A stretch of 64,000 nt of DNA, from NCBI GenBank assembly GCA_934045075.1, contig OW203726.1, positions 8,578,860-8,642,859 on the forward strand, given 5' to 3'. The stretch is from Yponomeuta sedellus. Taxonomy: Eukaryota > Arthropoda > Insecta > Lepidoptera > Yponomeutidae. A program made the translations under genes and the position numbers. A model generated the notes under the pieces. That model had not been told where the DNA came from. It saw only the letters and a program-made list of their open reading frames with translations, and did no database searches. Shown here one piece after another: positions 43,401 through 54,078 of the stretch. Each line of letters begins with the position of its first letter. The first letter of the stretch is position 1.

Positions 43401-44054
43401 GTTGATAAAAATGTTGATGGAAATTCTAAGAAAGTGACATTCTAAGAAGTAACCATTTTGCGAACGGTGGACATTTTGCGACGGAGTGCAATCTTCAGTA
43501 TAATTTTATTTATTCATATCGAATGTTCTTGGCTTTTATAATCTTCCTGAAGATTCACAATTTATAAATAGTTGCGCTTAGTACAGTGCAGTATACTTAA
43601 CTTAAAACATCCATGAAATATTGATACAAATATTGATCGTTGTTAGTGACGACCAATACCACTAACTTTGTCACACTACCATGTCGGCAGTTAAATAAAT
43701 AATTCATGGCTACATTTTCATACTTGTTTAAGGCTTAATTGCACCAGGGAAGATATAAGCCCGTATAGCATACTGATTGACCCTGATTTTAAGCAACCGA
43801 TCAACAAGTTATTAGTTTCTATTATATTTCTACTAGTTAGTGGTTTCTACCAGTTAATGGTTTTTCAGTTTGAAACTAGAACTTAAGTGCCCGTTATAAA
43901 TTTTAAATTTAGAGATTATCAGTTAGAATGTTTCCTCATATTGTTTTCTGAATGAATACATGCAAATCCTTCGAAATGCTCAATTCTACGATTGTTTCAG
44001 GCAACCGCCCAATACGTCTACGAATGGCCGTCTTATGTACCTCGCCGACATTAG
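40398..44054 (+). CDS. Secreted proline-rich protein, four coding exons
   Basis: I built this gene from splice signals. Exons 40398-40424, 40813-40997, 41864-42260 and 44001-44054 join in one frame to give 220 residues and a TAG stop. Residues 1-23 (MLKLCLACLLLTCLLMYAGS, then THA) form a clear signal peptide, with A-x-A-like cleavage after A23. The mature part has no cysteine. About 27 prolines lie between residues 34 and 150, including PIEPPVPTPVVPP. Basic clusters RKR (158-160) and KKR (197-199) precede an acidic stretch and a short aromatic C-terminus ending VPRRH. The start context is CACAATG. Introns are 388, 866 and 1740 bp and carry a SINE-5S, a SINE-T and a MITE. I do not recognise the family; structural, silk- or cuticle-associated, or peptide-precursor roles are only guesses. 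Confidence 0.82.
40813..40997 (+). CDS. Coding exon 2 (residues 10-70 and part of 71)
   Basis: Acceptor CCTTTTTTGTAG ends at 40812; donor GTAAGAG starts at 40998 (phase 2). It encodes the second half of the signal peptide and the first Pro-rich block. Confidence 0.85.
41410..41547 (-). mobile_element. SINE-5S copy 10, 5' part inverted (in intron 2)
   Basis: 41410-41492 is the minus-strand 3' end; 41493-41547 is a plus-strand body piece (GCTTATGGGCGGCTTG to GTCTTACAATC). About 25 consensus bases are lost at the junction. Similar to copy 3. Confidence 0.78.
41556..41705 (-). repeat. Interspersed repeat, also at 55084-55240
   Basis: GAAACTGCGGCTTAATGAATG, then ATCATTTTGGAGAAAAAATGG, is shared with GAAACTGCGGCTTAGTGGACG and the same second motif at 55111 and 55170. 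The AAGGTTTTATTGA end looks like a minus-strand polyadenylation end of a LINE. Confidence 0.6.
41864..42260 (+). CDS. Coding exon 3 (rest of residue 71 to 203)
   Basis: Acceptor ACCTTATTGCAG ends at 41863; donor GTAAGAT starts at 42261 (phase 0). The split codon TG/G restores tryptophan. It encodes RYTQVVFNPPEPKNY, GIGLRYFVPYYVEG and the charged C-terminal third. Confidence 0.88.
42333..42509 (-). mobile_element. SINE-T copy 8, fold-back (in intron 3)
   Basis: Reversed tail (TATACTATTTTTATTTTTTA), then a direct tRNA-like unit ending GGTTTTTA. A 15-bp TSD, AAATAGAGAAAAGCT, lies at 42318-42332 and 42510-42524. It sits only 72 bp past the exon 3 donor. Confidence 0.9.
43184..43481. mobile_element. 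MITE-like element with ~29-bp inverted ends (in intron 3)
   Basis: TCGCTAAATGTCCACCATTC with ATAAAATGG (43184-43212) pairs with 43453-43481 (CCATTTTGCGAACGGTGGAC, ATTTTGCGA) with a few mismatches. Interior TCTAAGAA motifs are also inverted. TSD not clear. Confidence 0.65.
44001..44054 (+). CDS. Coding exon 4 (residues 204-220 and stop)
   Basis: Acceptor GATTGTTTCAG ends at 44000. The exon reads ATAQYVYEWPSYVPRRH then TAG. The 3' UTR end is not certain: an ATTAAA is near 44577 and AATAAA signals near 45534 and 45592. Confidence 0.8.
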   Translation, partial: ATAQYVYEWPSYVPRRH

Positions 44055-45909
44055 ACTAGTTAGCCCTTAACGACATAGCTATAAAAGTATTTTTTACATT
44101 TTTTTTTGCAGTTTAGGAATGTAACTATTCAGGCTTTTACAGGGTTACATTGTTTTGTATAAAGTTAAGAAGATATTTTGTCTTTAAATACGTGTAAAGC
44201 AAATGTTATCTTATGTATTTTTTATGTTTTCCCAAATCGGGAAAAATATTGTTTTTTTGAATGTAACCTTTCTGAAAAGTGTAACTTAAAATGCTGTGAT
44301 GTCATTAGATAGTGTAGTAATGTAAGTTATATGTGCCAGATGATGAGTATTTCTTTAGTTTCCTATTCCCATTTTCAGCCTAGTCCGAGTCTCTTCAGAA
44401 GTTATTGCTAGCGTTTCACAGTTTTTTCGGCTTCGGTCACTTTCGAAACCAAAGGTTCGAAACCAGGTTTCCTAAAAAGAAAAATAATTCTCTTTTCGAA
44501 ACTGGTTTCGAACCTTTGGTTTCGAAAGTGGCCGAAGCCGTTTTTTCATAGTTTCAGCTAAATATCGATACTAGTATTAAATATTTCTAATTTTTATTTT
44601 TTAATCTCATCAATCACTATTTGGTCTTCTTTGATGAAGAATCTCGGACTAAAGCCTTTTTATAATGCAAGAAGAAAACATAGCAAAAGCAATTGTTCAC
44701 TTAGGGGTCATCGACAGGTAAATTATGTCACCCGTTTTTCCTGAGTTTTGCAGGTCCTGTGTGTTCATTCTAGAGTTGAAGTTTTGGGTTGAATCACTTT
44801 AGATTTGTGATATGTCTGTGACTCGTCTCCGCATTCGTTGATTTCCTTGTGACTTACTTTACGGATGACCCTTAAAAAAAGAAATAATGCACAGGATTAT
44901 TTGTGAAAGGAAACAAACCGCAAAATAATTTATGCAATGGGTTATAATTGTTTTCAAACTGATGACTTTATTTATAGCTATACATCACGATTAAATCTAC
45001 TGAAATGATATAGCGTTTGTCCATAAACAGTTAATAGGGGAAAAGTTATCGCATTGTAAAATAGCTTCTAATATCAAACATTACTGTTTATTGCTATTGA
45101 AGAGTAAGTATTTTTTAAGTATGCATTCACGAAAATGTATCGTTTAATTTAAAGAAAACTATCTATTTTAGTATTAAACTAGCGTATCGATGGAGGATGT
45201 AATTTTTAGGGAAAGTTACATATAACTTTCTACATTAGCTGTTGCTTGACGAATGTAAGAAATAATTATGTTATGACAACAACGACCTACAGTCTATTTA
45301 TTCTTACTTGTCTAATTTAGTAAACAAGATTCTACCCGTAAACTGTAACTTTTTAGTCCAAAACTGCCATATTTTCATAAATGAAGTAACTTGGAACACT
45401 GTTTTAGATAACACGCTGCCAATTTTATAAAGATAGTTAATGATAGTTCATGAATTTGCGAGAAAATGTCTAGTTTAGGCATCTAATCTCAATGTTAAGG
45501 TTAGAATCTTGTTTACTAAATTGTACAAGTAAGAATAAATAGACTGTACGATTTTTTTCTAAAATTATATGTATAGGTATAGAAATTCGCATGAATAAAA
45601 CAATTTTTTTTTTATAACCTAGACAGCTAAATGTGACTTCAAAAAAGGTCTGCACTGTCAAAATAACGCTTGTAAATATGTAAAAATAAACTAATACGAA
45701 AACTTTATTGCTTGTATTCTTTGAACTTTAGCAACATTTCCATAAGAACGCACCAAATAGTATTGCCGCAAGTATAATATGCCAAAACGATGGTTTGTGG
45801 TAAGAAGTATGACTTTTGTAATACTACGTGGCCTATTAGGTGAATCGGAATCAGGCTAATGAGATAGCTCTTCAAGAAGTCAACATCGTTCATCTTTTTC
45901 CAAACTAGC
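44055..45909. other. 3' flank of the gene, AT-rich
   Basis: Part of this is probably 3' UTR. Apart from the hairpin at 44428-44540 no repeat or second gene is recognised. Confidence 0.35.
44428..44540. repeat. Long hairpin, 43-bp arms, downstream of the gene
   Basis: Left arm 44428-44471 (CGGCTTCGGTCACTTTCGAA ...) and right arm 44498-44540 pair with one mismatch and one bulge around a 26-nt loop. Could be in the gene's 3' UTR, or be a small-RNA hairpin or MITE. Confidence 0.85.
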
Positions 45910-45912
45910 TTA

Positions 45913-46087
45913 GGGCTGATTTTTCAATCCTCGGGTAAAACTTATCCGTCTAATAAAGTATTACACAATAATATAAAAATGTCATCGTGAAACAACAAAA
46001 CAAAGGCAATTAGAACACATTTTTGAATTGGTTGTTTAATATAATATTCGAACCATAAGCTTTATCCGAAGATTGAAAAATCAGGCC
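45913..46087. mobile_element. Harbinger-like MITE, TTA target duplication
   Basis: GGGCTGATTTTTCAATCCTC at the left pairs with GATTGAAAAATCAGGCC at the right (about 26 bp with few mismatches). TTA at 45910-45912 and 46088-46090. The 175-bp size, GGSC-type termini and TTA duplication suit PIF/Harbinger MITEs. Confidence 0.75.
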
Positions 46088-46090
46088 TTA

Positions 46091-48141
46091 GTGGCCTATT
46101 TTCTTGTTTGCTCAAATTGTAAACATTATTGAAGAACTACAGTTGAGTTCATCTTACATCAGGTTTATTTCTTTATAAATAAAAAGAGGCGCAAGTAAAC
46201 ACGACAGAAATAACTTACAATTGCGGAAGTCACTCCGAGGAGATTGCTCTACAAGCAACTTTACTCTCTAAGAATTTTCATAATTTAAACTCGCTCCGCA
46301 ATTATGGCATACAGAGCATTCTCCTTGTTTCTTAACTCGAAATAATCGCTCCAAACTTAATTAAAGCCGGCAACTCACAATTTGCTCCTTAAATATGACG
46401 AAACGGTCCACAATTTGGGTTGTGCGCTTATTGATTCCTTCAACGGTTCAGGAATTCGAGATTATGGACGTTCTGAGAATTACGTACTATTTCAAAGCCA
46501 TTTATTTTATCATACCTACGATGTTTTTATACGTTCGCGGGTCTAATTGGCCGGCATTACTATGGGAATACGTCGCACAATAGCTCGCGAAGCATCGCGG
46601 AGTATGCGCTGGTAGCGATCGTAAATTATGATATCTTTGGGTAGGCGTAATTAGACCTGTCACCGAAGTCTTATTTCGTTCATGTCAGACAAGTCTGGCG
46701 TTAGTAGTTATTTAATAGAATTTGGCTTATCAGTGTAAATAGCTCCAAAATATTTATGATGCTATATCAGAAACTACTTGAATATACATAAGGGTTGGCA
46801 AAAAAATTGTTATTTGCTGAAGTTGCATTGAAACCGCTTATGGCTCACGTTAGAAGCGATAAGCGGTTTTAATTACCGAGATTGAGACTGGGATGGTAGC
46901 CAGTGGTAAAGCCTGTTCTGTGCTTACCCCTCCAGGATACAGGCGTATGTTTATGTATGTTTATGCTTACATTAAGACTGAAAGGTATACACGTGAGAAT
47001 TGAAGAAAACGCGAAAGTAACTTTTAGGAATCTTTAATCCATCTTTTTTCCGCCGTTTGGCATTGATATAGTAACAAGTCTATTTTTAAAATTGGATATA
47101 ATTTAGAAAAAGGTATATTATAATAGAAGTAAAAAACGTATAGAAAGTTGATTGGTCGATCGGCGACCAAGCCATTAAAACGATTTGCAGATATGAAATA
47201 CGATTAATATTTAATTTCTTCGCCAAGAGTTTCACGTAAATATTAATGTTAATAGGTACTGTACGGTCTAATTCACTTGCTTAATTTCAAGGATGATTTA
47301 GGACATTTACAAGTTAGCCTGTGATTAGATTAATTTTGATAATATTCGTGGAAAAATGTGTACTGACCGGTTCATTGATGCGCTATTAAACACTAAATCA
47401 TGCGACCGCACAGTCAGTAATTAAATAGGTATTTGGACAGATTAATTAATTACAATCACTTTTGAAGCAATCAGTTAACTTTACTAAAATTCATGTAATT
47501 TTCACAATGGTAAAATTTTGTAACTTTCATATACTATGTTTTTCAAAAAACTGTAATATATGGCTGTAAATTTGAATTGATGCAGCAATCAATAGATTCC
47601 ATTAGCGCTGGAGCCCCCAGGAGAACTATACGAACCTTTGAATCTACATAAACATAATTATATAGCCGCAGCCACTACATAAACTTGCAAGTTCATTTAT
47701 ATAAAATCGGTGATAATTATGCAAATTTAAATCTCCTCAGTCCTCATTTCAGAGTATTTATACTCTCTGGCGCTTTTAAAATGAAATACACAAACAGAAG
47801 TTAAATAAAACTACATGAAAGAAATCCTGGACTACGTTATACTATATTTCGATGTCTTCGGTAAGCGATTCCTACTAGCACTTGGCGTTTTTACTCTGTT
47901 CTACTTACAAATGGTGTTCTACTAGTTAGTTATAGGTCAAATAAAGTGAAAGTCATAATAGTAGTAGGCGCAATATACCACCAATGTGTGGTTTGGCAGT
48001 CGATCCTTGAGAATGATGCAGAAAAATGCAGTGAAATATTCCATTATACATAAAAAGTAACTTTTAATACAAAAACATCTTTGCAATCACAAAAAATATA
48101 GCTTTCGATTTATTCTAATAATAAGGTGCAATACGTTAGGT
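46091..48141. other. Mostly unique AT-rich DNA
   Basis: A small hairpin (AAACCGCTTAT at 46831 with ATAAGCGGTTT at 46859) and an RTE-like LINE end scrap with TATG units (46889-46965). No gene recognised. Confidence 0.35.
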
Positions 48142-48234
48142 TGGCTCCCGTGGTGGAGTATGGCCTAACCTTCCTGCGTTGCAGGAAGAACCCCGTGCAA
48201 TGGGGACATACAAGGGTTGATATCAATCGATATC
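48142..48234 (+). mobile_element. SINE-5S copy 11, 3' quarter
   Basis: GGCTCCCGTGGTGGAGTATG through GGGGACATACAAGGGTTGAT with an ATCG-like tail. TSD unclear. Confidence 0.8.
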
Positions 48235-48558
48235 AAATAAGGTAGGTATGGATCATTAGCCCAATATCATACTCTGAGTAGGCACTGGGGTGGGTAACCC
48301 TACGTGTGTGACAATTATAAACCACGTAACAAAAGTAATAAAGTTACTTTCATATTTTAGGACACCTCTGGGGGCTCACTCCCGTTATGTTCGACCCCGC
48401 TATCGGGGCTAAACGGTTAATCGTAAAAATGTGGCACATTCAAGCAAGGCACTAAGGCTTTGCAAGTTAACAAGAAATAGGTGGCTAACCTATAAATAGA
48501 AACCAGCGTGATAAATGATAATCCATACAAAATTAGCTTTACGATGTTTTTGTTGTGT

Positions 48559-48934
48559 TCGTATCGTTATCAACCCTTGTATGTCCCCACTGGTGGAACA
48601 CGGGTCTCTTCCTGCATCGCAGGAAGGTTAGGCCATACTCCACCACGGGGGCCACGGGGGCCTCCACGGGTTGGTGGAGGATTGTAAGACAGTGGCGGGC
48701 CTTACTGTCAGAAGTTATCAAGCCGCCTATAAGGCCTCTGACATGGCTTAACGACTGCCATTATATGACAGCCGGCACAAACGGCTTAACGTGCCTTGCG
48801 AAGCACGGAAGCGCTCGGATAAATGCCACTAGCGGTAGTCACGGGACGCTCACCCATCCTGTACCTGACCATGCCTGTTGTTGCTTAACCAAGTGATTGA
48901 TTCCAATCACTCGGTTCGCATAGGCCACGAGCGA
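48559..48934 (-). mobile_element. SINE-5S copy 12, full length reference copy
   Basis: 376 bp on the minus strand. The 5' end is TCGCTCGTGGCCTATGCG. The promoter block, TTAAGCAACAACAGGC followed by GATGGGTGAGCGTC, parallels the A-box-to-C-box part of 5S rRNA (AAGCAACG-GGGCGCGG, GATGGGTGACC). The 3' end is GACATACAAGGGTTGATAAC. A 12-bp TSD, TTTTTGTTGTGT, lies at 48547-48558 and 48935-48946. The one extra block is a short GGGGGCCAC duplication. Confidence 0.93.
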
Positions 48935-49240
48935 TTTTTGTTGTGTAAAGCATGTGAAAACCCCCTCTTTCTATGGAACTTTATTAAGAACACTGCTATT
49001 GGCTATACCTATGTTGTAATAATTTCATTTACTTATATGCTTTAGTCCGCTAACCGCGTCACTTTCCCGGCCTAAATCATCGAAGCGTCCGTGCCAAGAC
49101 GTGTCCGAGGAGAGAGTTCAAGGTGAAAGACAGATTGATGGGAGAGGCTGAAACGTAAACAACAAACGATGCGTGATAGATTGTCAGCTGGGAAATTGCA
49201 TAAGAATGAGGTCTGTACGTTGTGAGTGCAGCCGAGTAAA

Positions 49241-49494
49241 GAGTGGTGGTAGCGGTGGTGGAAAGCCGGCTTCTCAATCGGAAGGTCGTGGATTCGAATC
49301 TCGGCCAACCAATGACTTTGTTTTCTAAGTTATCTACATCTATGAAGTTATAGTAACAATACCACTTGCTAACTGTGAAGGAAAACATTGTGATGATAGC
49401 CTATTGTCTTAAGTGTTAACATAATAATACCTCAGCGTTTGCTACGTACAAGAAGAACTGAGGTTAAATGCGGAAATCTCAGGTTTAGCTGACT
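49241..49494 (+). mobile_element. tRNA-derived SINE (group G)
   Basis: Head GAGTGGTGGTAGCGGTGG with B-box-like GTGGATTCGAATCTCGG; body GTGAAGGAAAACATTGTGA, end GCGGAAATCTCAGGTTTAGC. Matches 32096-32346. TSD not found. Confidence 0.75.
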
Positions 49495-49844
49495 GGGTAC
49501 GTATGGAAAGGTCAACGTGTTGTCAACTGTACGATAGAAGGGACGGACCCAAAAGATGGAATTCACGCTAGGAAAAATGGTCCTCTTTTCGCTCTATTGA
49601 GAGGAAAAAAAGGACCATTCCTTTAGGATTCAGTAGCCAAAGAGAGACAACCGGACCCTACTTCCGATTCCCGATTCCCGAGAACATTATCTATGATGGA
49701 AAGTTAAGCTTTGAATACTCCGCAGATGAAGAATATGCTCAGAAAATTTCCTTCCAGTCACAGAGTTATTACAGCAGATTACTCAAAACAATAAATTTTG
49801 TTTCTTAAAAGCGTGAAAAACGTTTGTAGATAAACATATGTGTC
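49495..49844. other. AT-rich DNA
   Basis: No recognised feature apart from a GATTCCCGATTCCCG duplication near 49667. Confidence 0.3.
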
Positions 49845-50185
49845 CAACTTGATTTGATTATGGTACAGCCCGTAAGCTATAATAACAAGTAGTACAACAA
49901 ATATCAAATAATGGTATCATTTACAAATGTACTAAGGCATACGTTATTTCTGTTTGTCTCTATCGTTAAAACGTTATTAGGTGCACTTGATTTGATTAGA
50001 TTATGGTGTAGTCTATACTATTATAATAAATAACAAGGGTTACATAAATTTTTGAACTAAATGCCGGTTACATAAATGCCTAAGTTATTTTGTCCCTCTA
50101 TCGTTTAAACGTTATTAGGTACAGATATAGGTCCCACTTGATTTGATTATGGCGTAGTCCTTGTAGTACAATAACAAATTGTAAA
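49845..50185. repeat. Tandem repeat, ~140-150 bp unit, about 2.3 copies
   Basis: ACTTGATTTGATTATGG recurs at about 49847, 49985 (with an inserted GATTA) and 50136. Each is followed by a TAGTC / TACAATAACAA block and, in the first two units, by TCTATCGTT-AAACGTTATTAGGT. Diverged, so it is an old local amplification. Confidence 0.7.
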
Positions 50186-50189
50186 TTCT

Positions 50190-50961
50190 AGACAAGTGTG
50201 AGTCTAACTCCCGATAATTAAATGGAAGAAATCTTTTCAACACACTCTGTGAACTAATACTAGTAATAAAATTTACACAATACAATCAGTTATTCTGCTA
50301 GTCCCACATTAGTATACCTTGTGCTATTAGGTAAGTACATCACAAACATGAAAAAACATCCAGTCTAAGGCTATTTGTTCAAATAAAATATTCAATTTAC
50401 TGTTGTACGGAACTCACGGTGAGTGAGTTCGGTTCGCACTTGGCCGCTTTTGAGTCTCTTTGTAGTCACGGGTGTCCTCTTGAGAGTCACGTCACCACTG
50501 CCTGTTATTACTGTAAAAAAATATATTACTGTACCTTGTTGTGTTAGAAATATTAATGTTACAATTTTTTTACAGGCAGTGGCCTGTTATTGCGGTATAA
50601 ATATATAGTATGTAGTAAGTATAAAAATATAAGTTACTGTTCCGTTATTTGTGGCTCTAACAACGTTGCAACAATTACTGCCATTTTCGTTGTTTAATGA
50701 GGGTATTACACTATGCTATTTTCACCCTGTATAGCCTTTCGTCGTTGGAGTTCTTCCTGATACAGTGATACCCTATTTGGTATTACAGGCCTTAGCCTTA
50801 GAAGATACAGACAGATGATGATAATTAAAAGACCATGCGGTAAAAAGACTATTATGAAGTAATTAATATAGAATGAATACGAGTATTCTTCTGGAATGAC
50901 TTACTTGAATTTTCCAGAATTAAGTTAAGAACGTGTAGTATTGCGAAAGTTTTAGATGCAA
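50190..50961. other. AT-rich DNA
   Basis: No recognised feature. Confidence 0.3.
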
Positions 50962-51244
50962 AGAATGAATGTTGATGAAGCGCAAGAGATCTATCAGATT
51001 CGTAGAAATTAGTAGACCCTGGTCTCTGCCTACCTCTCCGAGTTATAAGCGTGAGTTTATGTATGTATGTATGTATGTATGTATGTATGTATGTATGTAT
51101 GTATGTATGTATGTATGTATGTATGTATGTATGTATGTATGTATGTATGTATGTATGTATGTATGTATGTATGTATGTATGTATGTATGTATGTATGTAT
51201 GTATGTATGTATGTATGTATGTATGTATGTATGTATGTATGTAT
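50962..51244 (+). mobile_element. RTE-like LINE 3' end with ~47-unit TATG tail
   Basis: The coding scrap MNVDEAQEIYQIRRN (stops interrupt) and GTCTCTGCCTACCTC match the LINE tail at 13547-13700. It is followed directly by about 190 bp of uninterrupted TATG. The long open frames of repeating M-Y-V-C (or I-H-T-Y on the other strand) are repeat artefacts. Confidence 0.82.
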
Positions 51245-51418
51245 TATTGGAATAAAAACTACGGGCTTTAGAATGCAGGGCCGTCAATAATTTCGAATGT
51301 ACCAAATTAACTAATGCCTTGCTGCAATTTTGAATTAAACTCGTTTTAGTAGTTATCGATCTGACGATCGGCTTGAATGTGTTTATTACAGATAAATAAA
51401 TCGGTCGTATGGTACAAG

Positions 51419-51611
51419 GTTGACTTGTCGTTCCTGTGGGCTAGCCCGACTAAGCTGTCAGGATGGTAACGGTGCTGGGCAAGTCTACTCGATCTTCAAA
51501 ACGATGTTCCAGCCACTGCAGTGTCCGAGTGGTCCCTTCGCCCATCTAGTGTGAGTGAAGGTTCTACTAGACGCTGCATACATCATCTCATTAAGTAGGT
51601 GCGAAGGCCAA
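51419..51611 (+). mobile_element. tRNA-derived SINE (group B), 3' part
   Basis: GACTTGTCGTTCCTGTGGGC through AGGTGCGAAGGCCAAGG matches the last half of 26701-27107. No head. Confidence 0.72.
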
Positions 51612-51753
51612 GGTTGTGCTACTAAGGCCTTTTTGCCCACGTGTTTACCTGTATCGCGTACTAGGTAGTGAGATGTTTTAGGCTGCTTATGTACCTATGT
51701 CACGTAGTCAAAGAATTATATAAGGTATTCGTGAAAGTAGGACGTAGTATATT

Positions 51754-51958
51754 ACACTATTTTATTTTTAATGCACTAACCCGTGCTAAGGAACAAATTT
51801 AAAAACCTATTTAGAGGCTAAAAAAGAGGTTCGAAATTTCACTGATGCCGTGAGTCGCCCATTGGCTCAATTGGTAGAGCGCTGGCACGGATAGCCAGAG
51901 GTTGCGGGTTCGAATCCCGGCATGGGTGAAATTTTTACCCTCTAAATAGGTTTTTAAA
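51754..51958 (-). mobile_element. SINE-T copy 9, fold-back
   Basis: Reversed tail module from ACACTATTTTATTTTTAATG, then a direct unit starting AAGAGGTTCG with tRNA-like A and B boxes, ending GGTTTTTAAA. An 11-bp TSD, CGTAGTATATT, lies at 51743-51753 and 51959-51969. Confidence 0.9.
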
Positions 51959-51969
51959 CGTAGTATATT

Positions 51970-54064
51970 GTTTCCAAAGTTCTTGTTGGAATTCAAGTTT
52001 TTAATAGGATTAATCTAGAAAGAGTAGAATTTCGTAGCCACTTTCGGCACTGTAAATTCGATATCATAGATTTCATGTCCTTTAATCTAATTTTTAATGA
52101 GAGAAATGTCATTGTTTATTTTGTAATATATGATCTCTCCACAGCGTAAAACGTTCTGAATACAAACTACGTCATGAAACGTCACACTGAACGAAGTAAG
52201 ATTCACTTTCATCCACTCTTTCACCGAAAGTGTAAGTGACCCACATAGCCCCTGACCTACCCCAAGCGGGCGTGACGAAAATAACGTAGGCAACTTTCAC
52301 GTGACCCCAAATTTCAAACGAAAGGGAGTGTGAGAGTTCAATGAGAGCGACTGTTCTAAAAGAAATGAGGACGTACTTGTTCGTATCTTACAACAGGCAA
52401 TCGAGACCACGGGTAGAAGGCAGCGCTTATTTACCGGGATTGTATATTCATTATGTTTAAGAGACGATCGCTAATACAGGGTGCTTTTTAAAATACGTTA
52501 TTCAGAGTTAACATAATTTTGTGAACTGTTTACGCAGTCTACGATTTTCGGAGTGTTCAATATGACGTTAATCTCTCATCATCGTCATCAGGCTATATTT
52601 GTTCACTGCTGGACATAGCCCTCTCCTAATGAGCGCCATAGCGCCCTGTCTTCAGCTTGCGGCATCCAGCATGTGCCGTAAATTCTTGTCCTACATAAAA
52701 GAAAAATTCTATTAACAACACTTATTTATGAAAAAGGACCGCTACAAGGCAGGGCAATCGAAATCATTGTATTGTAGGTTATTTCCGAAAGTACCATCAA
52801 TTTTAATAAACAAGACCGAAAAAGTATAGAATTATTTTTAAAAGGGTTTAAATTTTGATCTAAGGTTTAACTCATAAATACAAACTACTTATAAAACCAA
52901 TTGTAAAATCACACAAGGATGTCAGTTTTTCCATACAATATTTTAATCCATGCTCTATCAAATGTCTCAGGACGAAATGGGATTAAAGAGTAGAATAACC
53001 ATTATTATTAAATTTGGGTAATTTTATTAAATTTTTGCGGTGGACAGCAAGACAACATAGATGTTTATGTTAAAAACCTATTTTACCCAAACGTCTCACT
53101 GCTGGGCAAAGGCTGTAAAATAAATAATTAAATTAATAAATTATTAACTTTTCAACGAAGTTCGTAACTCTAGTAAAATAGCACAAAGTTGACGAGACAG
53201 ATAAATATATTTATCTGTGGGCACTGGTATAACTTATATGCGACCCTGAATATTGTATTGTCAGTTTCCTAATTAAGCTCTATTTATTTGACACGGTGCA
53301 TTATAAAGCAACAAAGTAAATTGCCACCGTTCTTCTAAATCGGGACATCACTTCGGGTTAATCTGCTTGTTTATAGCTCCATCTAATCACGAAAATCTCG
53401 TTAGGTAAAGTCATAAACACTTGTACAATAGAATAGAGCTCAAGGTCTCTGGGCAGCTGCTGGGCGACGATGATAGGTGCCTCCAAAATGGTGTGCCAAC
53501 GCTTTTATTTGCATATGCGATAAGCGATGTCTGCATTAAAAAAATGTCAATGTTTGACTATTCCTACTCTATAGAGGGTTTGAAATTATGTTTCAATAGA
53601 AACTCAGATTCAGTAGGTGAGAAGATCAAAGAAGAGAAGATCATACTTGCCAAAAGGCAAAATTTGCATTGGAGCAAAAAAAATTGGTATGAGCTCAAGA
53701 CTTGATAAAAGTTAATTGACAGTTAGGATTGAGTTGAAACCTTAATAAAAACAGAACGTATGTTGCACTCCACGAAGCTAAAGGGAACAGCCCGCGACAT
53801 CTCTACATAAAGTGCATGACAATGATGTGACCATCAGTTCTTTTAACTGATGGGCCTGCCGCGTTAATCCGACGTGTGGTCACCCCCGCAGTGAGGTCAC
53901 CGTGCAACTAGTTCAGGGACTCGGTACATCGCATTGGTTATAATAATGTGACACTTAAGCGCAACGTGGTCACAAAGTGGTAGGTTTACATAGAAACCTA
54001 TGACGCCTACCTATAATGAGGAGAGTGAGTACACATTATTTACAACTGAAAAATCTATAACTAT
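51970..54064. other. Mostly unique DNA with two repeat scraps
   Basis: An RTE-like LINE end at 52579-52690 (minus; CCAGCAGTGAACAAATA, GATGACGATGATGAG tail) and a SINE group C end at 53085-53118. A 94-codon plus-strand frame at 53421-53705 (TTG start; GDDDRCLQNGVPTLLFAYA) has no recognised family. Confidence 0.35.
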
Positions 54065-54078
54065 CCATGGGTCGATGT

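Noticed and set aside
51051..51305. Several open frames of repeating M-Y-V-C and, on the other strand, I-H-T-Y residues
   Set aside because: They are translations of the TATG microsatellite, which is a LINE tail.
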